This document shows positions 23,986-38,600 of a DNA stretch of 64,000 bases, piece by piece. Position 1 is the first letter of the stretch, and every line of letters begins with the position of its first letter. The position numbers and the translations under genes were made by a program. The DNA is from Trogon surrucura (lineage: Eukaryota > Chordata > Aves > Trogoniformes > Trogonidae), in NCBI GenBank assembly GCA_020746105.1, contig CM036622.1:44741477-44805476 (forward strand), given 5' to 3'. The notes under the pieces are model-generated. The model was not told the DNA's origin, made no database searches, and saw only the letters and a program-made list of their open reading frames with translations.

Positions 23986-26900
23986 GGTGTTTAATCTTGA
24001 CAAATGCAGGGTGTATGTTTATCACATAAAATTATCACTTCTAGACACGAACATGCTCAGTTCCCAAGGGAACATCCTTTACAGACTCCAGGTTAGCCAA
24101 CCTGTGTAGTTCTCTCCTGTTCCTTTGTTTATGCTGAAGAAACACAAGAAGGTTAAAGAGGTTTCTATTTGCTGTGTCAAAAGCCAACTTCACATAAATT
24201 CAACAGTTTGCAAAGTGAGCAGGATGATGAGCGATGAATTACAAGATAGAAATTCCTCCAGAGTACTTTCCGGAGCTACAAAATAGCCATCGACAGATAG
24301 TACCAGGATTTTATCCCTGTCTGTTTAAAGGTGTATCCTCCATGCTCACCACTTTTTGCCTTCAGTATTACAGGCAACAGTCATTTTTAGGTCATGCTTC
24401 AGTCATGCCTTGGCATCCCGTGTGTGACCAGCTGCATCACCTGACAGATGGCAGGACGGTAGCTGGGTCATCTTTGAGCCCTAAGGCCAAGATGGATGAA
24501 TAAAAACATTTCCACCACTGGAAAACTTAAAAAATTAACAAAGGGAATGTGCAACCCGTCCCTCTTCTGTATTTAAAATCCGCCCCCCGCCTCCCCTCCC
24601 CCAAGCAATTATAGATGAATTATGCACTCTTCCCCTCTCCTGTGTATGCACTTTCTAGCTGGCTAGATTTGAGTAATCTATTATTCATTGACTCGCTCTC
24701 TCTTCCCTGCTTTCCCCCTCTTCCCCCGCCGCCGGGATTTGGCAGGGCTGCTGCAGATGCTCCGGTCCCGCCGGTGCGCAGGGACCCCCGCTCCTCCAGC
24801 TCACCCTTGATGGGTTATTGCCATCTGCTGGAAAACCAGGAGGGACTTCCAGAGAGCCTCGTCCCGGCTCCTGGAATTAAATCAGGCCTCTTAAATTGGG
24901 TGTCTGAGCTGCGAGCTAGGGCTCGCTGCAGGGAGAGTGGCACCTTTGGGGGCATTGGGGGAACAAGTTGCCACTGAGGCTCTGAGTGAGCCCCAAAGCA
25001 ACCACGGTGCTGGGGTGACAAATTATCACTCAGAACTAGGCTGTCACACATTTGGTAGGCTTGCTTTTAAATACAAATCTTTTCAGGTCATTTCGTTATG
25101 TATATAAGATGACTTTTTTCCTCCCAAGGGTTAATTAAATCTGAACACAAGTGAGAAGACTCACATTCAAAATTCCCCTAAGCAAGCAGGTATTTTGCAA
25201 ACAGTAAGATTTTCAACACTTTGCAAAAGCAAAAAGTCATTCTGGAAAGAGGAATGCCCTCCAGTTTCAGGAGGTCCTGAGCCTTTCCATGGCCTCTGAC
25301 GAACCACCTAATGGTCCTGCTGGGCCAAATGGGGGAAAAACTCTACTGGACTTTGTAGGATCTCAGGAAGATGACTATCAGTACACACTTTTAAAAGAAG
25401 CTTTTACGCTTTCACATCATGTGTCGCTATGTTGAAGCTCCGCTGTTATCACTGTCAAAAGAAAATTAATTAATCTCTTAATAGGAGATGAAATGACAGC
25501 TCCAATTTGCTGTGTTACTTTTTATTCCTGACTGTACATTGCAGTGATTTAATATCCCCCAGATAGGTGCTTTTATAGAAGTATACAGATTACTTTTTAT
25601 GGTTCTAAATCTTCTTCTTTACTTACAATTTCAAACAACTTTTTAATTGGCTTGTCACATAGCAAAAGGCTAAGTAAGGTACCCAAGGGGTAATAATCTG
25701 GACCAAAGAAACACAATGTAGAGGGACGACAATTACATTTACTGGACAAGGCTATGGTATATCACAAAGATTTAGCTCATATGATAGATAGAATTGCAAA
25801 ACAATTCCAAATAATACTTTAAAAGAGGATGGATCTGAAAATCCATGCACTTGCTCTAGAATAATTTTTAATTAAAATCACATGTTTAAAAATGTTCCTT
25901 TTAGTATCCTGAATATTTGGCTTGGTGTGAATGCTGGGAAGTTTAGCAAAATTACTGTACCACAGACAGTGTTCAGATTAGCCTCCTAGGCTAAGGAAAT
26001 CTGATAATCATTCATCCCCAGACAAATCATAGTCTGACAGGATGATGTGCTGATGACTGTCTATTTTCTGTAAATTCTGCAATTTTTTTATTCTGTGATT
26101 GCACAGCAAGAGGACAAAGGACCTGGCTAAAATGAATGCTCCTCAAACTAAAAGAAGCCTTTGATTTGGTCAAGGCTTTCTCTTATTATCTGGCACTTAC
26201 ATGTAAAGCCTGTCAAAACTTTACTATACCCTGATTTTTGAGCATCAGAAAGAGATACAGGTGATGCATCTGCAGAGGCTGCAGGATCTTCTCATACCGA
26301 GCTTTTGTCACATGCGTTTCATCCACAGAGTTATTTTTGTTAAATGACCATAAGATGCAGATTATTATTTTATTATCCACCTGTGTGCTGTAGAGTATAT
26401 AACGAGAGAATTGCAGTACTCAGAGTTGTTCACATTTGCAGTGTATACTGCCGTGAACAAGTAATAGATATAACACAGTAAAAAGGTCTTCTGTGCTGAA
26501 GAATTAACACTAGATAAAAAAGATGAGAAGTGGTACAGGGAAAGAAGAAGAAGCCTTGGGAATTGGGCAGTCTTACTGCTGCAGTCGTAACGTGTGACAA
26601 AGAAACCCACAGCAAAGGGCTCAGACCCATGGGAGGGCACCATGTATCCCACTCCCCTCTTCTCCTCGGGGAATCTACAGCTCTGGGCACCACAGGAAAA
26701 ATATGTGGTTGAATGGCAGCGTTGATCTTACTGCTTGATTTGGGGGATGCTTCACTGGAGTGTTTTATTGACTTTTTGCAAGAATTAATCAACTAATGTA
26801 CCGACTAATGTACCTTACTTCATGCACAGGAAGCCTATACTGCTGACGGTGACCTGTTTAGAGGTATGATTTAATTTTGGAGTTACTGATTTCAGAAATG

Positions 26901-29900
26901 CTGTAGGGTAGGAGGTAAGGGAATGTAATCCATGCAGCTGTTTTTCACAATTTTATTTGTGTTCATTTGATCTAGGGGCTGATTGGCTGATGCAGAACTC
27001 TGTGATACCAGGGCTGTGGGCAGGCAGGTTTCTCCTCTCTCCCTGCTCACCAGCACCCACAGGCTGCCTTCCGTGGCCCCACTTACTACATAAGGAAGTG
27101 GTTCTGTCTTCCCACATCATGTGCAAAGCTTGGGGGATGGCAGGTGCCCTGCAAGCCTCTTCTCAATCCCAAGCAAAGATCCCAGTAGGAACTTGCCCGG
27201 AAGCCAGAGCAGGGGGTCTTTAAGCCCCCTGTCCCACACTGCCAACACCTCGGAGAGGCTCAGGGAAGGGCTTTGCCGGGGACACCAGAGGAGGCTCCGC
27301 TGGGACCGGTTTCCCTGCAGGGAAGGGGAAGAAGTGGATGGAGCTGATGATCACCTCCCATCAGTGGTTTCTCTAACTCTAACCCAGGAGACCACACAAG
27401 TTTCCATTCACTCCTCAACATGCAAGCCTTAGCAGCATTGCTGCAGGACACAGCTTTAAGACAGTGAAGACTTTTTGTTTACCGGTTTCCATTTCAAAAC
27501 GTGGATGGTTTTATATGGCTGGGCAGAGAATTTTCTGTCATCTAATCCAGGCCAATGCCATGCTGTAATCTCCTAATTATGCTATGCAGTAGGATCAGTC
27601 TCTCTAATGCCCAATTACATCTTTGCTTGGAAAACATTTCATCTCACTTCTGTCTTTTCTATGTGGTTTCTACTTGCCCAAAATATCCTCGCTGTGGCCA
27701 GTAGTAATTAACAGGTAGATCTCAACAGTTTCTTAGAAGGAAATTGCAAATTCTCCCCCAAAAGTAATTCAGTCATCCCAAAACTGTTCATAAATTTGAC
27801 CCAAATAGTTGTTTATAGGAAAAAGCAAGCAAACAAGCACATGATTAACTGTTGATGACAATCATCCTCGCTACAGAGGGGGGATGCTGCAGGGTGGTCT
27901 TGGCGCTACTCATTCAGAGGCTCTTCCAGTTTGCACCACTGGAGAACACTCACCCCTAGGCATGAGAGACTCACATCTACTCCAAATGAAACCTCATCCA
28001 TTAGGGAGCATTTAGCCAGTGAGCAGCGATTACCCAGCTATTCAGGAGAGCATCCCTGAACAAGACATGATTTATTGGTCAATTGGACACAGTGGCAACG
28101 TTTTGGGTCAGCGTGACATCCTGGCAGAGCCTTGTCAGTCACCCAGCACAATGGGGGCACAGCTGCTTCCTGAGGGAGGACTTGTCAGCGTGGCGCTGGC
28201 TGTCATCGCCCTCCCGTGACCCTCTCGCCTTTCTCCTTACACAGGCTTTTATTCACAAGATTCCCTGGAAACCTGTAGAGGGGGAGGAGGACAGCCAAAG
28301 GAAAAACTATGTCTCTCAAAGCATTTGGCCCTCAAATATATGGCTGTCCCCAACCCCTCTGGGCCAGCTCACTCCAGGGAAATCTCCACTGACCCTAAAT
28401 GGCAGATATGGTTTTAAGCTTCCCTTATTTTTGCCATCTTTTCCACCTGCTGTGTGAGGTACTATTGGTGAGGGATAAATCTGAGTGTGTGGGAACAGAT
28501 CTATGTGTGGAGCCTCTCCTTATTTTTGATTTTATAAATGCAAGGAAAGAAAATGTTTTGCTTTGGGTCAGACAGGATGGCTTACGCGAACATAGCATTT
28601 TACACCTGCAGATATCACATACTGCTAACTCTGATCTTTGTTTCTTTGTTTTGTTTGTCAATGTTTTGGTTCAGCTGCTGAACTGAAAAAAAAATCAGTA
28701 ATTTTCTCAAACTGGTTCATAATGCTGAGACAGGGCTGCCTCCCTGTTCAGAATAATAATGGCAGGCAGTTTAGTGCAGGCGTCGGTTTAGTGACCTGTG
28801 GAAAGTCTGCAGAAAATACTACTTGGTTCTTCCTGAGTCCTGCAAAACTTCCACAAAACAAAAGAAATCAGTGGTCTGAGGATCTGGCCCTACTGCCATA
28901 GCAGTTGGTAGAAGCTGCTTGATGATACTGCATCAGGATTCAGAGATTTAATAACAATTACTATGTGGAAAAGATGCAAATTTAAATTAATTTCCCATTA
29001 TTCAGTGTGGGAACAGTGAATGTTGTAGCGCACCATTAAGGGGTAGAAGGTTAAAAGAGCTGACACAGCAGTAGCAGCAGGGCTTGGGGACAGGTTGAAA
29101 GCAACATTTAGTTCAAAATTCTCCAGGAAAAACAGTAACAGGCTGTGAAGAGTTTGAGGTATAGAGGCAGGAGGCATTTGGTGAAAAAAAAAGGTTTTGC
29201 TTTCCTGAAAAGCAAAAAGAGCAGAAGGGGTGCTAATGGAGAAACTGGGGATCTCATCAACCCCCTCCCTGTCCTTTGACACACTGCACTGGCACCAAGC
29301 TCCCTCTTTTATTTAATGCCTTAGCATATGGAAAGTGGCATGATTTTAAATTCCAGCTCCAGTGGGGACACCATTTGTTTGTCCCCACCTTGTTCAGGAG
29401 GCAGGCAGTCTGGCCTTTCCCTGCATTAGGAGGTGACCATGAAAATGCCTCAATGTTCACCACAATTGAGAAAACTGAAACACCAGGAAATCCCAGGTCG
29501 GGTCCCCAAACCAAACAGAACTGGCAACTCCTCTATGATGCTGGAAACCTTTGACAGGAGCAGAGGATGAACACAGTGACATCAGCCAGGCAGAGCAGCC
29601 TCTTGGGAAGTCTTGTGCAATAGCAAATGTTATTGGTGGACAACTCAGGAGCTTAGTCATTGCAAAGGTGTCTCAGATCTGGGGCAGGTATTTTGGATGT
29701 GTAACAATGAAGGTAGGATACCCATGGACAAGCTGTGTAACCCAGCAGTTGCAGTGGACAGTGATGCTGAGTTGCAGGCACTGAGGCAGGCACAGAGCAG
29801 TTTTGTTCACACATCTGCAATGGCATGGGCAAGTCTGAGATTTGTTCCCCAAACTGGCTGGTGGAAGGTAAGGGCTGCTGCCATTTGTAAAAGTGGCATG

Positions 29901-32900
29901 TTTGCCTTCAAAAGTAAGACAACACAATTTTGGTAAGCTCTCAGATTTCAAGCCCCTCTGGCATAGTAAGGCATGAGACCTGTGGGGCTCTTCATGCTCC
30001 ATGTCTGTAGGATGGGTGAGGAGGTTTCTTCGCAGGTGCCATCAGGGAGAGACATTCACCATCAGTCTTGTGTATGCCGTACTCACATACCTGGCAGTGA
30101 CTGTGACGGCGGGAAGTGCTGCTCAGGCGCTGCTGTCACTGTGCCCCTGCTCTTCAATGGGTCGCTGGCTTGGAGCTCTGGCTGTGTGTTGCACGTCCAC
30201 TACCTGCTCTCTGTGGAAGGGAAGAAGCTCATGACAGAGCCCTTGGAGTTTGCATAGGAAAAGACTTCAAACAAAGGAAGGTGAGCAGGAGGACCTTCAA
30301 TATTCACTGACTTTTTTTCAGGGAGAGAAATGGCTCAGGGATCCTTTTTCATTCAGAGATTTGCTCCAGGATGGAGGAAGTGCCATCTCTTTGGAGATCT
30401 GGTTGCAAGAGAGTTACTATGAGATGCAAACAATCCCTCTGCCTAATGCTACGCAGTGGATTAAGTACTGCCCAGGACAATCTGAACAAACTGAGATATT
30501 TGAACAAACTGAGATGGATTTATTGGCACAGCTATTCCTAATTGCCATCACAACCCTCTCACCGCATGACTGAGACTCAGTATGTGACACAGCATTAATT
30601 GTGCATTTCAATTCAGAAGTTGCAACTAATTACTGTTGTCCTCACAAGTGCTTCTATACTTCATCCTGCTTGCATACACAGGGCTGTTAGGAATACATCA
30701 AAGACTTGATCTATCCAAGCCAGGGATTCAAGAAGTAAAAAAATTGCAATGAAGTCTTAGGTAAGTAGTGCCAGCAAAAGGCTGATGACCAGCTGGAGGT
30801 AGATCCACACATCACGGTGTGAGAGTGAAATTCATACGTGCTTTCATCAAGTAGGAAAAGCAGGACACCCTGACTTGTTAACCTCATGCCCTTCCTGGCA
30901 TCATACCCAACCTGGAGGTTTATCTAATGAAATACAACTATGAATAACACTCCTCTGAACAAGCTAATTTCACAATTTTTAAAGAGGAACGATGGCAGAG
31001 ACTCCTTTCCAGGAGGGTGGCGGCCAGCGGGTGCCCACGCCTGCCGCGGGGCCGGCAGCACGCTCCGCTGAGTCACCGCTCCTTGTAGCGCCCCGGTGCC
31101 ATGGGCTCCTCCCTGCTGAACACCTCCCTCCGCACACCACCTCCTGCACCTCTGGAGTTAATGATGGTCAGGCAATTAAGCTTATGGCTCACACAGGAGA
31201 CACTCTGGACACCATCACAAACAGCCAGGAGCACTCAGAAAGTGCCTGCAAAGCCATCGCAGCATCCTGAAGCGCCTGGATGGAGTCTGGTACGTGGCCA
31301 TTTGGCGGCAGGAAGGGCGATGTGTGCCACAGCCCTGCCACCTGAGACCCAAACTTCCTGGGTCTAAACATGCCCATGGCTGCCCGTGGCATCCATCAAC
31401 ATCCTGGTTCAGGTTCATGCCGAGGCTGCTGCTCACACCCACCAAGGACGTGAGTCACTGGGGAGCAGGTGAGCAGGCTGGCTCCCTTCAAAGCACAATG
31501 CCCTTTCCTGAGGTTTGGGGATTGTTGTGTTGTTTGTGTGGGTTTTTTTTGTCTTAATATTTCCTTTCCTGTGAGCAAAGGCCCGCCCTCCTTTGCAAGA
31601 GGAGGGACAGGACACAGCTCAGCTAGCACAGCGGAACCGCACAGGCAGAGGCAAGATGTTGTGTAAATTTGTTTCAGAGCACTTTAAGAGGCAGGCTAAG
31701 AGCAAGGTGCTTTAGTCTGGACACAGCCCTACCACCCTATCCCCACCAGCAGCATCTTAGTTATTAACATTTATTACTTAATAACTAATTAATAACAGAT
31801 ATTCTACCTTTGCTACTATCATACTACGAGACTTTCAGAAAATCATTCTGAACCGCCATGTGTGATCTTGACACAGAAGTCTGACCTCTGTGAAGTGTTT
31901 CATAAACTAAGAGCAATAAAAATGGGTTTCCCCTAGGAGCTGTCTTCCCTGTCGCAAGCAAAACTTCTGCAGTATTTGTCTGTCTGCTTTTCATTTTTTA
32001 AAAAATAAAATGTTTAGCAGTAAGAAGTGCTGTTATAGTAACAAACTCTGTGCAGAGTCTCCAACATGTGACAGTCTGGGTTAGTCTCAGTGACAGTATT
32101 GCACACACATTAGCACACACATCAAATTAAAATTACATTTTAGAGGGGAACATATTCCACATCACTCCCCCACAAGAGTATTTCAGAGGGTAGAAGAGAC
32201 CTGCAGCTGTGGGAAAGTATTAGTCTCATTGCAGAATGAGTCAATATTTAGTGACTTATCTTCTTCCAAGTAAATCACAGTACAGGACAAGATCTTCCAC
32301 TTTACTGATGCTCTGGGGATGCCTGTGCAGAAAGAGAAGTGGCAGCAAGCAACTTCTTACCGCTGTCCCCCCTGGTAAAGAAGAGGCAGCAGCCACCAAT
32401 GCTACCTGTCAGCGAGGGGCCTGAATTGCCAGCTGCCCCCTCGGTCTGCCCTGGCACAAGCAGCCAGTGCCAGAAATGGTGGCACAACGAGCCGCAGCGT
32501 TAGGATGAGGTGGTGCTATATACTCCTCAGCTAATGCTAGCTGTGTTCCGTGGAGTGGGCAGCAAGTTCACAGCAGGGAGCCCGCAATGCAGGACTGTTG
32601 CCAACTCAGGCTCTGCCTTGGAAGTGGATGTATCAAATAAAACATCAGCTTTTCTGGCCCTTGATTGGTGCCAGGCCCAATCCACACCAAGTTGTTCATG
32701 CAGCTAATGTCCTGCTGGGTCTGGGTAGCTGTTTCCTTCCTGCCGGCCAGAGAGATGCTCACCTGTGGATGCTCTGCTCCCCAGAGCAGGAGGATCTCCA
32801 GCTGCAGCCTCCCTGGGCACTGGTGGGGCAGCTGCTGACTTCAGGCTGCGTGGGTTGGGGCTGCTTGTGCAGTGAAGAACAGCCCTGCCTAATGCAACAT

Positions 32901-33747
32901 GCACGGTGTAAACTGAATTAGGTAATTTCAACCAGAAAGCATCCACAAGGCTGGGTCTGTATCAAAAGATCAGCAGAACATAACTGGCTAGAGGAACAAG
33001 AAACCCAAAATACATTTACATGCATACATTTGCACACCCGTATGTGTACATACATATGTGTGTGTATATATAACTCAATAAATACTACCTACATCACGTA
33101 GTGCTGTGAGTAGCCTGATGTATTTGGTGCATTAGATAGCAGTCAGCTTCTATCTGACTTTAATGAGTATTTGTTAATGCTTGTGTATTAAATGAATGCT
33201 GACTGAGTCAAATACAAATTATCATATCAGTATGAGATACAAAAGATAAACCTAACTCCTCAGCTAAATGCATCACCCTGCACTTCTCAGTTTGGTGTTT
33301 TCAAGCTCCAAGCTTAGAAAATAATCCTGCTACAGTCATCACACATGACTAGCTACAAACACAGACTAGAGTCACAGGAAAGATTTATGCTGCAACAGCA
33401 CCTTGTGATATTTAACTTTTCATCTAGCATTCATAACACCCCAATTACACAGGGGACAACAGAAGAGGTAGGTATCTACCCACAAGATGAAAAACCAGTG
33501 CAGGGAGCACAATGTGGCCCAGGCAAACCAAGGAGGGCAGAGCCCAGTCCCGCTCCCTACTTCTTTGCAAATATTCTTTCTAATCCCACATTTAAAAAAA
33601 AAAAAAAGGGGGAGGTTTTTGAGCTCTTTGAAGGTATACAGGAAGTGGGAGTAGGGAATCCTCTCTGTAAGCCCATACATTAATTACGACTTTCTGGTTT
33701 AGTTCATTTCGGTTCTGGGTTTGTTTTTCATTGCTGCTGCTTTCACC

Positions 33748-33825
33748 CACTGGCTTAGTGGTTAAAACAGTCAGCGAGGATGTGGAAAACCCTGGTCCAG
33801 CCCCTTTCTCTGCCCAAAGCGAGTT
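33748..33825 (+). repeat. possible tRNA-derived SINE relic
   Basis: TGGCTTAGTGG (33751-33761) fits the RNA polymerase III A-box pattern. GGTCCAGCCCC (33794-33804) lies at about the right distance for a decayed B-box. No acceptor-stem pairing is visible, so it is not a functional tRNA gene; an old tRNA-derived repeat is the better reading. Confidence 0.3.
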
Positions 33826-35626
33826 GCAGGCCCAAGAAGCCCTCTCAGCTCCACCTGCTGGAAGCTCTCTCTTTTCTGTAGGGAGTCCATAACTATTTAT
33901 AGGGTCAAGTCAGTGTGACTCTCTGGCTTAGAGATCATCGCTCATCAGCACAGTTTGAAAAGCCCTTTCCCATCCTCACTCCTATAATTATTGAATACCA
34001 AACACTGAAATGTTCTCTGCAGTACATTCTCTGCCACCAAGACTTCCTAACCTGGGTGTAAGAGGGACCAGCATCTCCTCTCTCCCTGGCTGTGGTGGCC
34101 TGACATGAGGTGACAGACATGTATGGACTTTGATGACTGTGGGAATGGAAATGCAGGATGTAACGGAACCCGAGTCAGGACAGGCTGCTGTGAGTAGTGA
34201 GTACACCTAAATGTTAGGTAATGATGTTGTTTCCTCTTAGATGCGTGCACTGGTGTGTAATCCACACTGCTTTAGAAGTACAACGGGATTAAAATAAAAG
34301 GTGGTCTTGTTCATCTTTTCTAAAATATCCGAGGTCTGTATGAGTCCAAAACTTTCCAGTAGATGCTGAATCTTCTGGACACAGTGCCAGGCAAACTCTT
34401 CCAGTTCTGCTGTATGCTAATAAAATAAAATATTTGCTTAAGGTGAAAGGCTTTCCTGATAAGCATTCAGGAAATGTAGGGGCAGGAGAAGAAATTAAAT
34501 TGAGAAAAAAGCTCTACACACCTTTATTTCTTTCCAGTCCAACACAACACGCACATCTCTAAAGAAGTCCCCTTGACTTTCTCCCAACCACGAGCCATTT
34601 TGTCTTTGAAATTCTCTCCAGGCACATTGTTTTTGTCTACTCTTACAGATGTACTTTACTTTTCCATTTCTGCTCTCACCAGATAAAACTGCAAACTCTT
34701 CACAGCAATGCACTTGACCGGCTGAACTCGAAGCAAAACATCACAGAGACCATCCTTAACCATGCAGCAGACTGATCCTTCCCACTGACATTGTACTCAC
34801 CACCTCACCGCCCTGAATTTCTAAGTGTTAAAGCAGCGAGGGACCTGCCCCAGCAGGAAGGTGCACTTCAACCAGCAAAAACCGATAACGGCAGAAGTAT
34901 TTTGCTGCGTCAGATCCCTGGCAGCACCACAGTTACATATTTTCCCGATGGTTATCTCCTTTCCCGGGGTGCTCTGTGGGTGCAGCACAGCGGAAACATG
35001 TTTCACCTAGTCAGTGCGACCCGTGCCAGCTCACCCTTTTATTCGGTAGCAACGAGATCCTAGCATCTCTTCCAGCAGCCAGCCCTTGGTGTTACCCAGA
35101 GCGAACCAGAGACACAAATTCGCCCTCTGCCGCTGCCCAGGATGGGGCGCCATGTCTTTCCTCTCCCCTCCCCGTGCCTTGCGTTCCCACTTTCCTGCAG
35201 GCTCCGGAGGAACAATCCTCGCCTTGTTCCCGCTCAATGACCTGGCGCTGGGATTAACATGCATGAGTGGCTGCATCATCTGCACAGGGAAAAAATGCCA
35301 GAGCTGCGTCTGGGTGTAAGTGGCCAGGGCAAAGGCAACTTATGTCCAGCTGCAGCCATCTGCTGAGGTGGATGGAGATTTCACATAATCCAGGAAAGAT
35401 ATTGCAAAAAAAACCCCAAAACTGACCCTGTTTTTTGAGCGGAATGAAAAGAAGAGGCTGATCTACAGAGTTTCTTGGGCAGAAGGGGCATCTGCAGGGA
35501 AAGGTTTGTGCTGCATGGGTGGTGGGGCTGTGGGGAGGAAGACTGCACAGAAGTGGGGGGCAAATAGGTGGTATTTAGAGCAGCAGAGACCCTGGATGAC
35601 TGGCTCTCCAGCTGCAGGCTTGACTT

Positions 35627-35655
35627 CAATAATAATAATTAATAATAATAAATAT
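35627..35655. repeat. (AAT)n microsatellite
   Basis: An imperfect AAT triplet repeat with one interruption (AATT). Confidence 0.9.
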
Positions 35656-38600
35656 AGGCCCTTTGTGAGGTGCTGCCAAGAACCTCAGCCCTGCCCAAGG
35701 CTGCACACCCCAGAGAGACCTCCCACACCAGGAGTGGGACTTGGGGAACACAAGCACCAGTTGGGGGAACACATCAAGGCCAGCAAAGTGTTCTGCACTG
35801 ATCACCAACTGGGGGGCTGATGGAAACAGTTTCCAGCCCCTACAGGGGAACAGTGTGGGGCCCCAGGGAAGGAGCCTGCCCTTCGCCCTTGGCAATTCCA
35901 AAGGGATATTTTTCTCAGTTGCTGAAAAGATGATGTCAAGGGCTGAACCTCCAGATTTTTTTTAGAAATACTGTTTATACCCATATGTAATATCTTGCAG
36001 ACCTGAAAAAGGCAGGCAGCCACAGCTGGATCTGACTTTCTGCTGGAGGCTGAGGGCGGTTCTCCACTTGCCTTGCTGGAAAGCCCTAAGGGAAAGCAAG
36101 GGAGGCAACAGCATCCACCCACTGCTTCATTTGACTGTCCCAGCATCAAGCGCTAGCAGGATGCTGCTGTTAGGCAGGATGAAGAAACACTCCTCTGAAT
36201 GCTTTCAGAGCCAAACATCGGAGCTCAAAGCAGAGGGAAGAGCCACCCAGAGGGAAGAGCCACTCTGCAATGCAGGGCAGGTTACCCATGGGTCCCCTGG
36301 TTCAGAGGTGACTTGTGCCTGAGTAGACATACCTGAGAAAATCTCAGATAAGAACACTTTGGTGGTGCTGACCCCACAGGGTTCTTTAGGCATCACAGTG
36401 CACTTAACAGAAAGTCATTGTTTCAGTCTGTATCATTTCACATTTTGGGAACGTCTCTCACCCCTGAGAGCTGGAGGAAGCCCTGCCTCTATGGGCAATG
36501 TTTGAGACCCCTACCTGGCTGGGTAGCGGAGGGAGCTCCATGGTGCCGCTCCTCTGGGGTCCACACCCTCAGCCTGCCTGTGAGACCTGCAGCTCAGGGG
36601 AGGATGGCAACAACGCACAATCATCAGAAAGGACTCTCAAGACACCATGTGGATCCATGTTATTCTCTTTCAGAACCTTCCACAGCAGATGTAGCTGTCA
36701 AAAGATTTTGTTCCTATCCATTATTTACTGTATCAAATTAGAAAACTCAGATTTGATTACAGAAAAAAAAGAGTTATTAGCTGCTCAGTAATTTAAATGA
36801 TCTGCTCCCCCTTATTCCACTTTTGTAGAGTTACATTGACATTTGAAAAAAATAAGTTCTGTTGCTATAGCTACCAAGATGAGCTTCCAGCCATGAGATT
36901 ATGATCAATAAAACATGCCAGATGTGGCTCCAAGAGCTTTCATTAATAAAAAACCAAGCGTGATGAGAATCTTTAGAATAATTCTAGGGGACACAAATGA
37001 GATGCTTTTAAATAACTAATCTGATGAAAATAAAAAAGCAACTACCACCCATAAGATTTTATCTCAAGCACGAAGTGAAGCATTGCACTCACTGAGAACA
37101 CACGCAGCAAAATAGCCTTTCAGAAACACGCAGCACGTACAGCTGAGCACAACTGAAAGGGGAACCCTCTGTTCTAAGAGGCTGCTGCGGGTCCTTCCTC
37201 TCCTGCAGAACTGCTGATGTGCAGAACAAAGCCCTGGGGCAAGTCGTAATAATGAAGGCTGAATTCCCTGTCCTTGCAAAATCTCTCCTCCTTCACAAGC
37301 TGTCTCAAGAGCTCAGTATCTTGTTCCCTCTAGAGTATCTACTCATACGTATTATAAATTCAAAGGGAAGATGCACTCACTGCTGGGCCTAATGAGGGCC
37401 CACCAGCTATGCATCCAGCAGGAGGGGATAAAAGCAGCAGAGGAGAAGCAGAGAGGAGCCTCAGAGCCTTGCCTGAGGGCCAGCAGCTCTCTTCCCAGCA
37501 GCATGGCAGGGTGCTGAAGGGCTCTGGTCACCCTTCAGGCTCAGTGGCCCTTAGAGTCTCTCTGCTGTGGACATTTGCTCTTGTCTTTTGCAGCTCTTCC
37601 GTGCAACAGTCTCCAAACAGCTCTGAACCTGGTTCTCCGCAGCCTTGCCTTATCCTAGGTTGCCAAACTGTGACCAAAGAACAAAACGAAGCTGAACTCC
37701 ACCACTCGCCAGGCTGACAGCCAGATCTTGCCAACTTCATCAACCAAGCATATGAACCAAGGATCCTCCTCTTCATCTCCACAGTGGATGCAGCTCTCCT
37801 CCCCTGACAGCTCCTGCACAGGTTCCAGTTAGAGCTGGATGAAAGGAGAAAGAAAATTTTTATTAAAATTGACGCTTATGCTTATTTTTATGCACTTTGC
37901 CTCTTTTTTAATGCATATTCTCTCATTTCCCAGTTCCCAGATCATTTCCATCAGTGTGTCTCAAGGTTAATAAACTCACTCCGAGCTATGTGGATGCTTT
38001 GAGTCCAATTTGAACAGTCTGCATCTCTGATTAGCCCGTAACAGGCGAGGTACTTGTTTGCTGCCATATTGTCATTGAATTATCCTGCGCTGGAACTGGA
38101 TGCCACTGTTTGTCACCATGGGAATGAAACATTAATTTAATGCTATCTGCATTTATTAGAGAGCAAGCCCATTGTACGGGCTGCCAAGGGAAACTGACAG
38201 TCCTCTACAATAATGAGCGTGGGGGTATAAAATCCATTTCTCATCAGGAATGACTCTTCCCGCCTCTCTCATGCTGCTCATGTGTCTGTGGATCAATGGA
38301 GACAAGTCAGTTGGAAATGAGAGAAAAATACAAAAATGTCTCCAAGCTTCACCTACAAGTGGATTTGATAATGATTCACCAACTGCACAAGCCTGACTTT
38401 CTGCACAGGCCTGACTTTCTGCATCTTGCATCACTATTTTGCAGTTCAGATGAAGATAGCAAATTTTGTGACATTTCCAAGTAACTTCCTGCAAAAAAAC
38501 CGGTTTAAATTAAGAGTGGAAAATGTCTAGGAGAATACTCTGGTACTTATTCAGGAACATAATATTCAGCTTTTTACAATAATTTAATGTCAAGATTCAC

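Noticed and set aside
28019-32950. Dense overlapping frames of 60-124 codons between 28 and 33 kb
   Set aside because: The region has moderately raised GC, and frames occur on both strands at equal rates without conserved motifs or exon-like boundaries.
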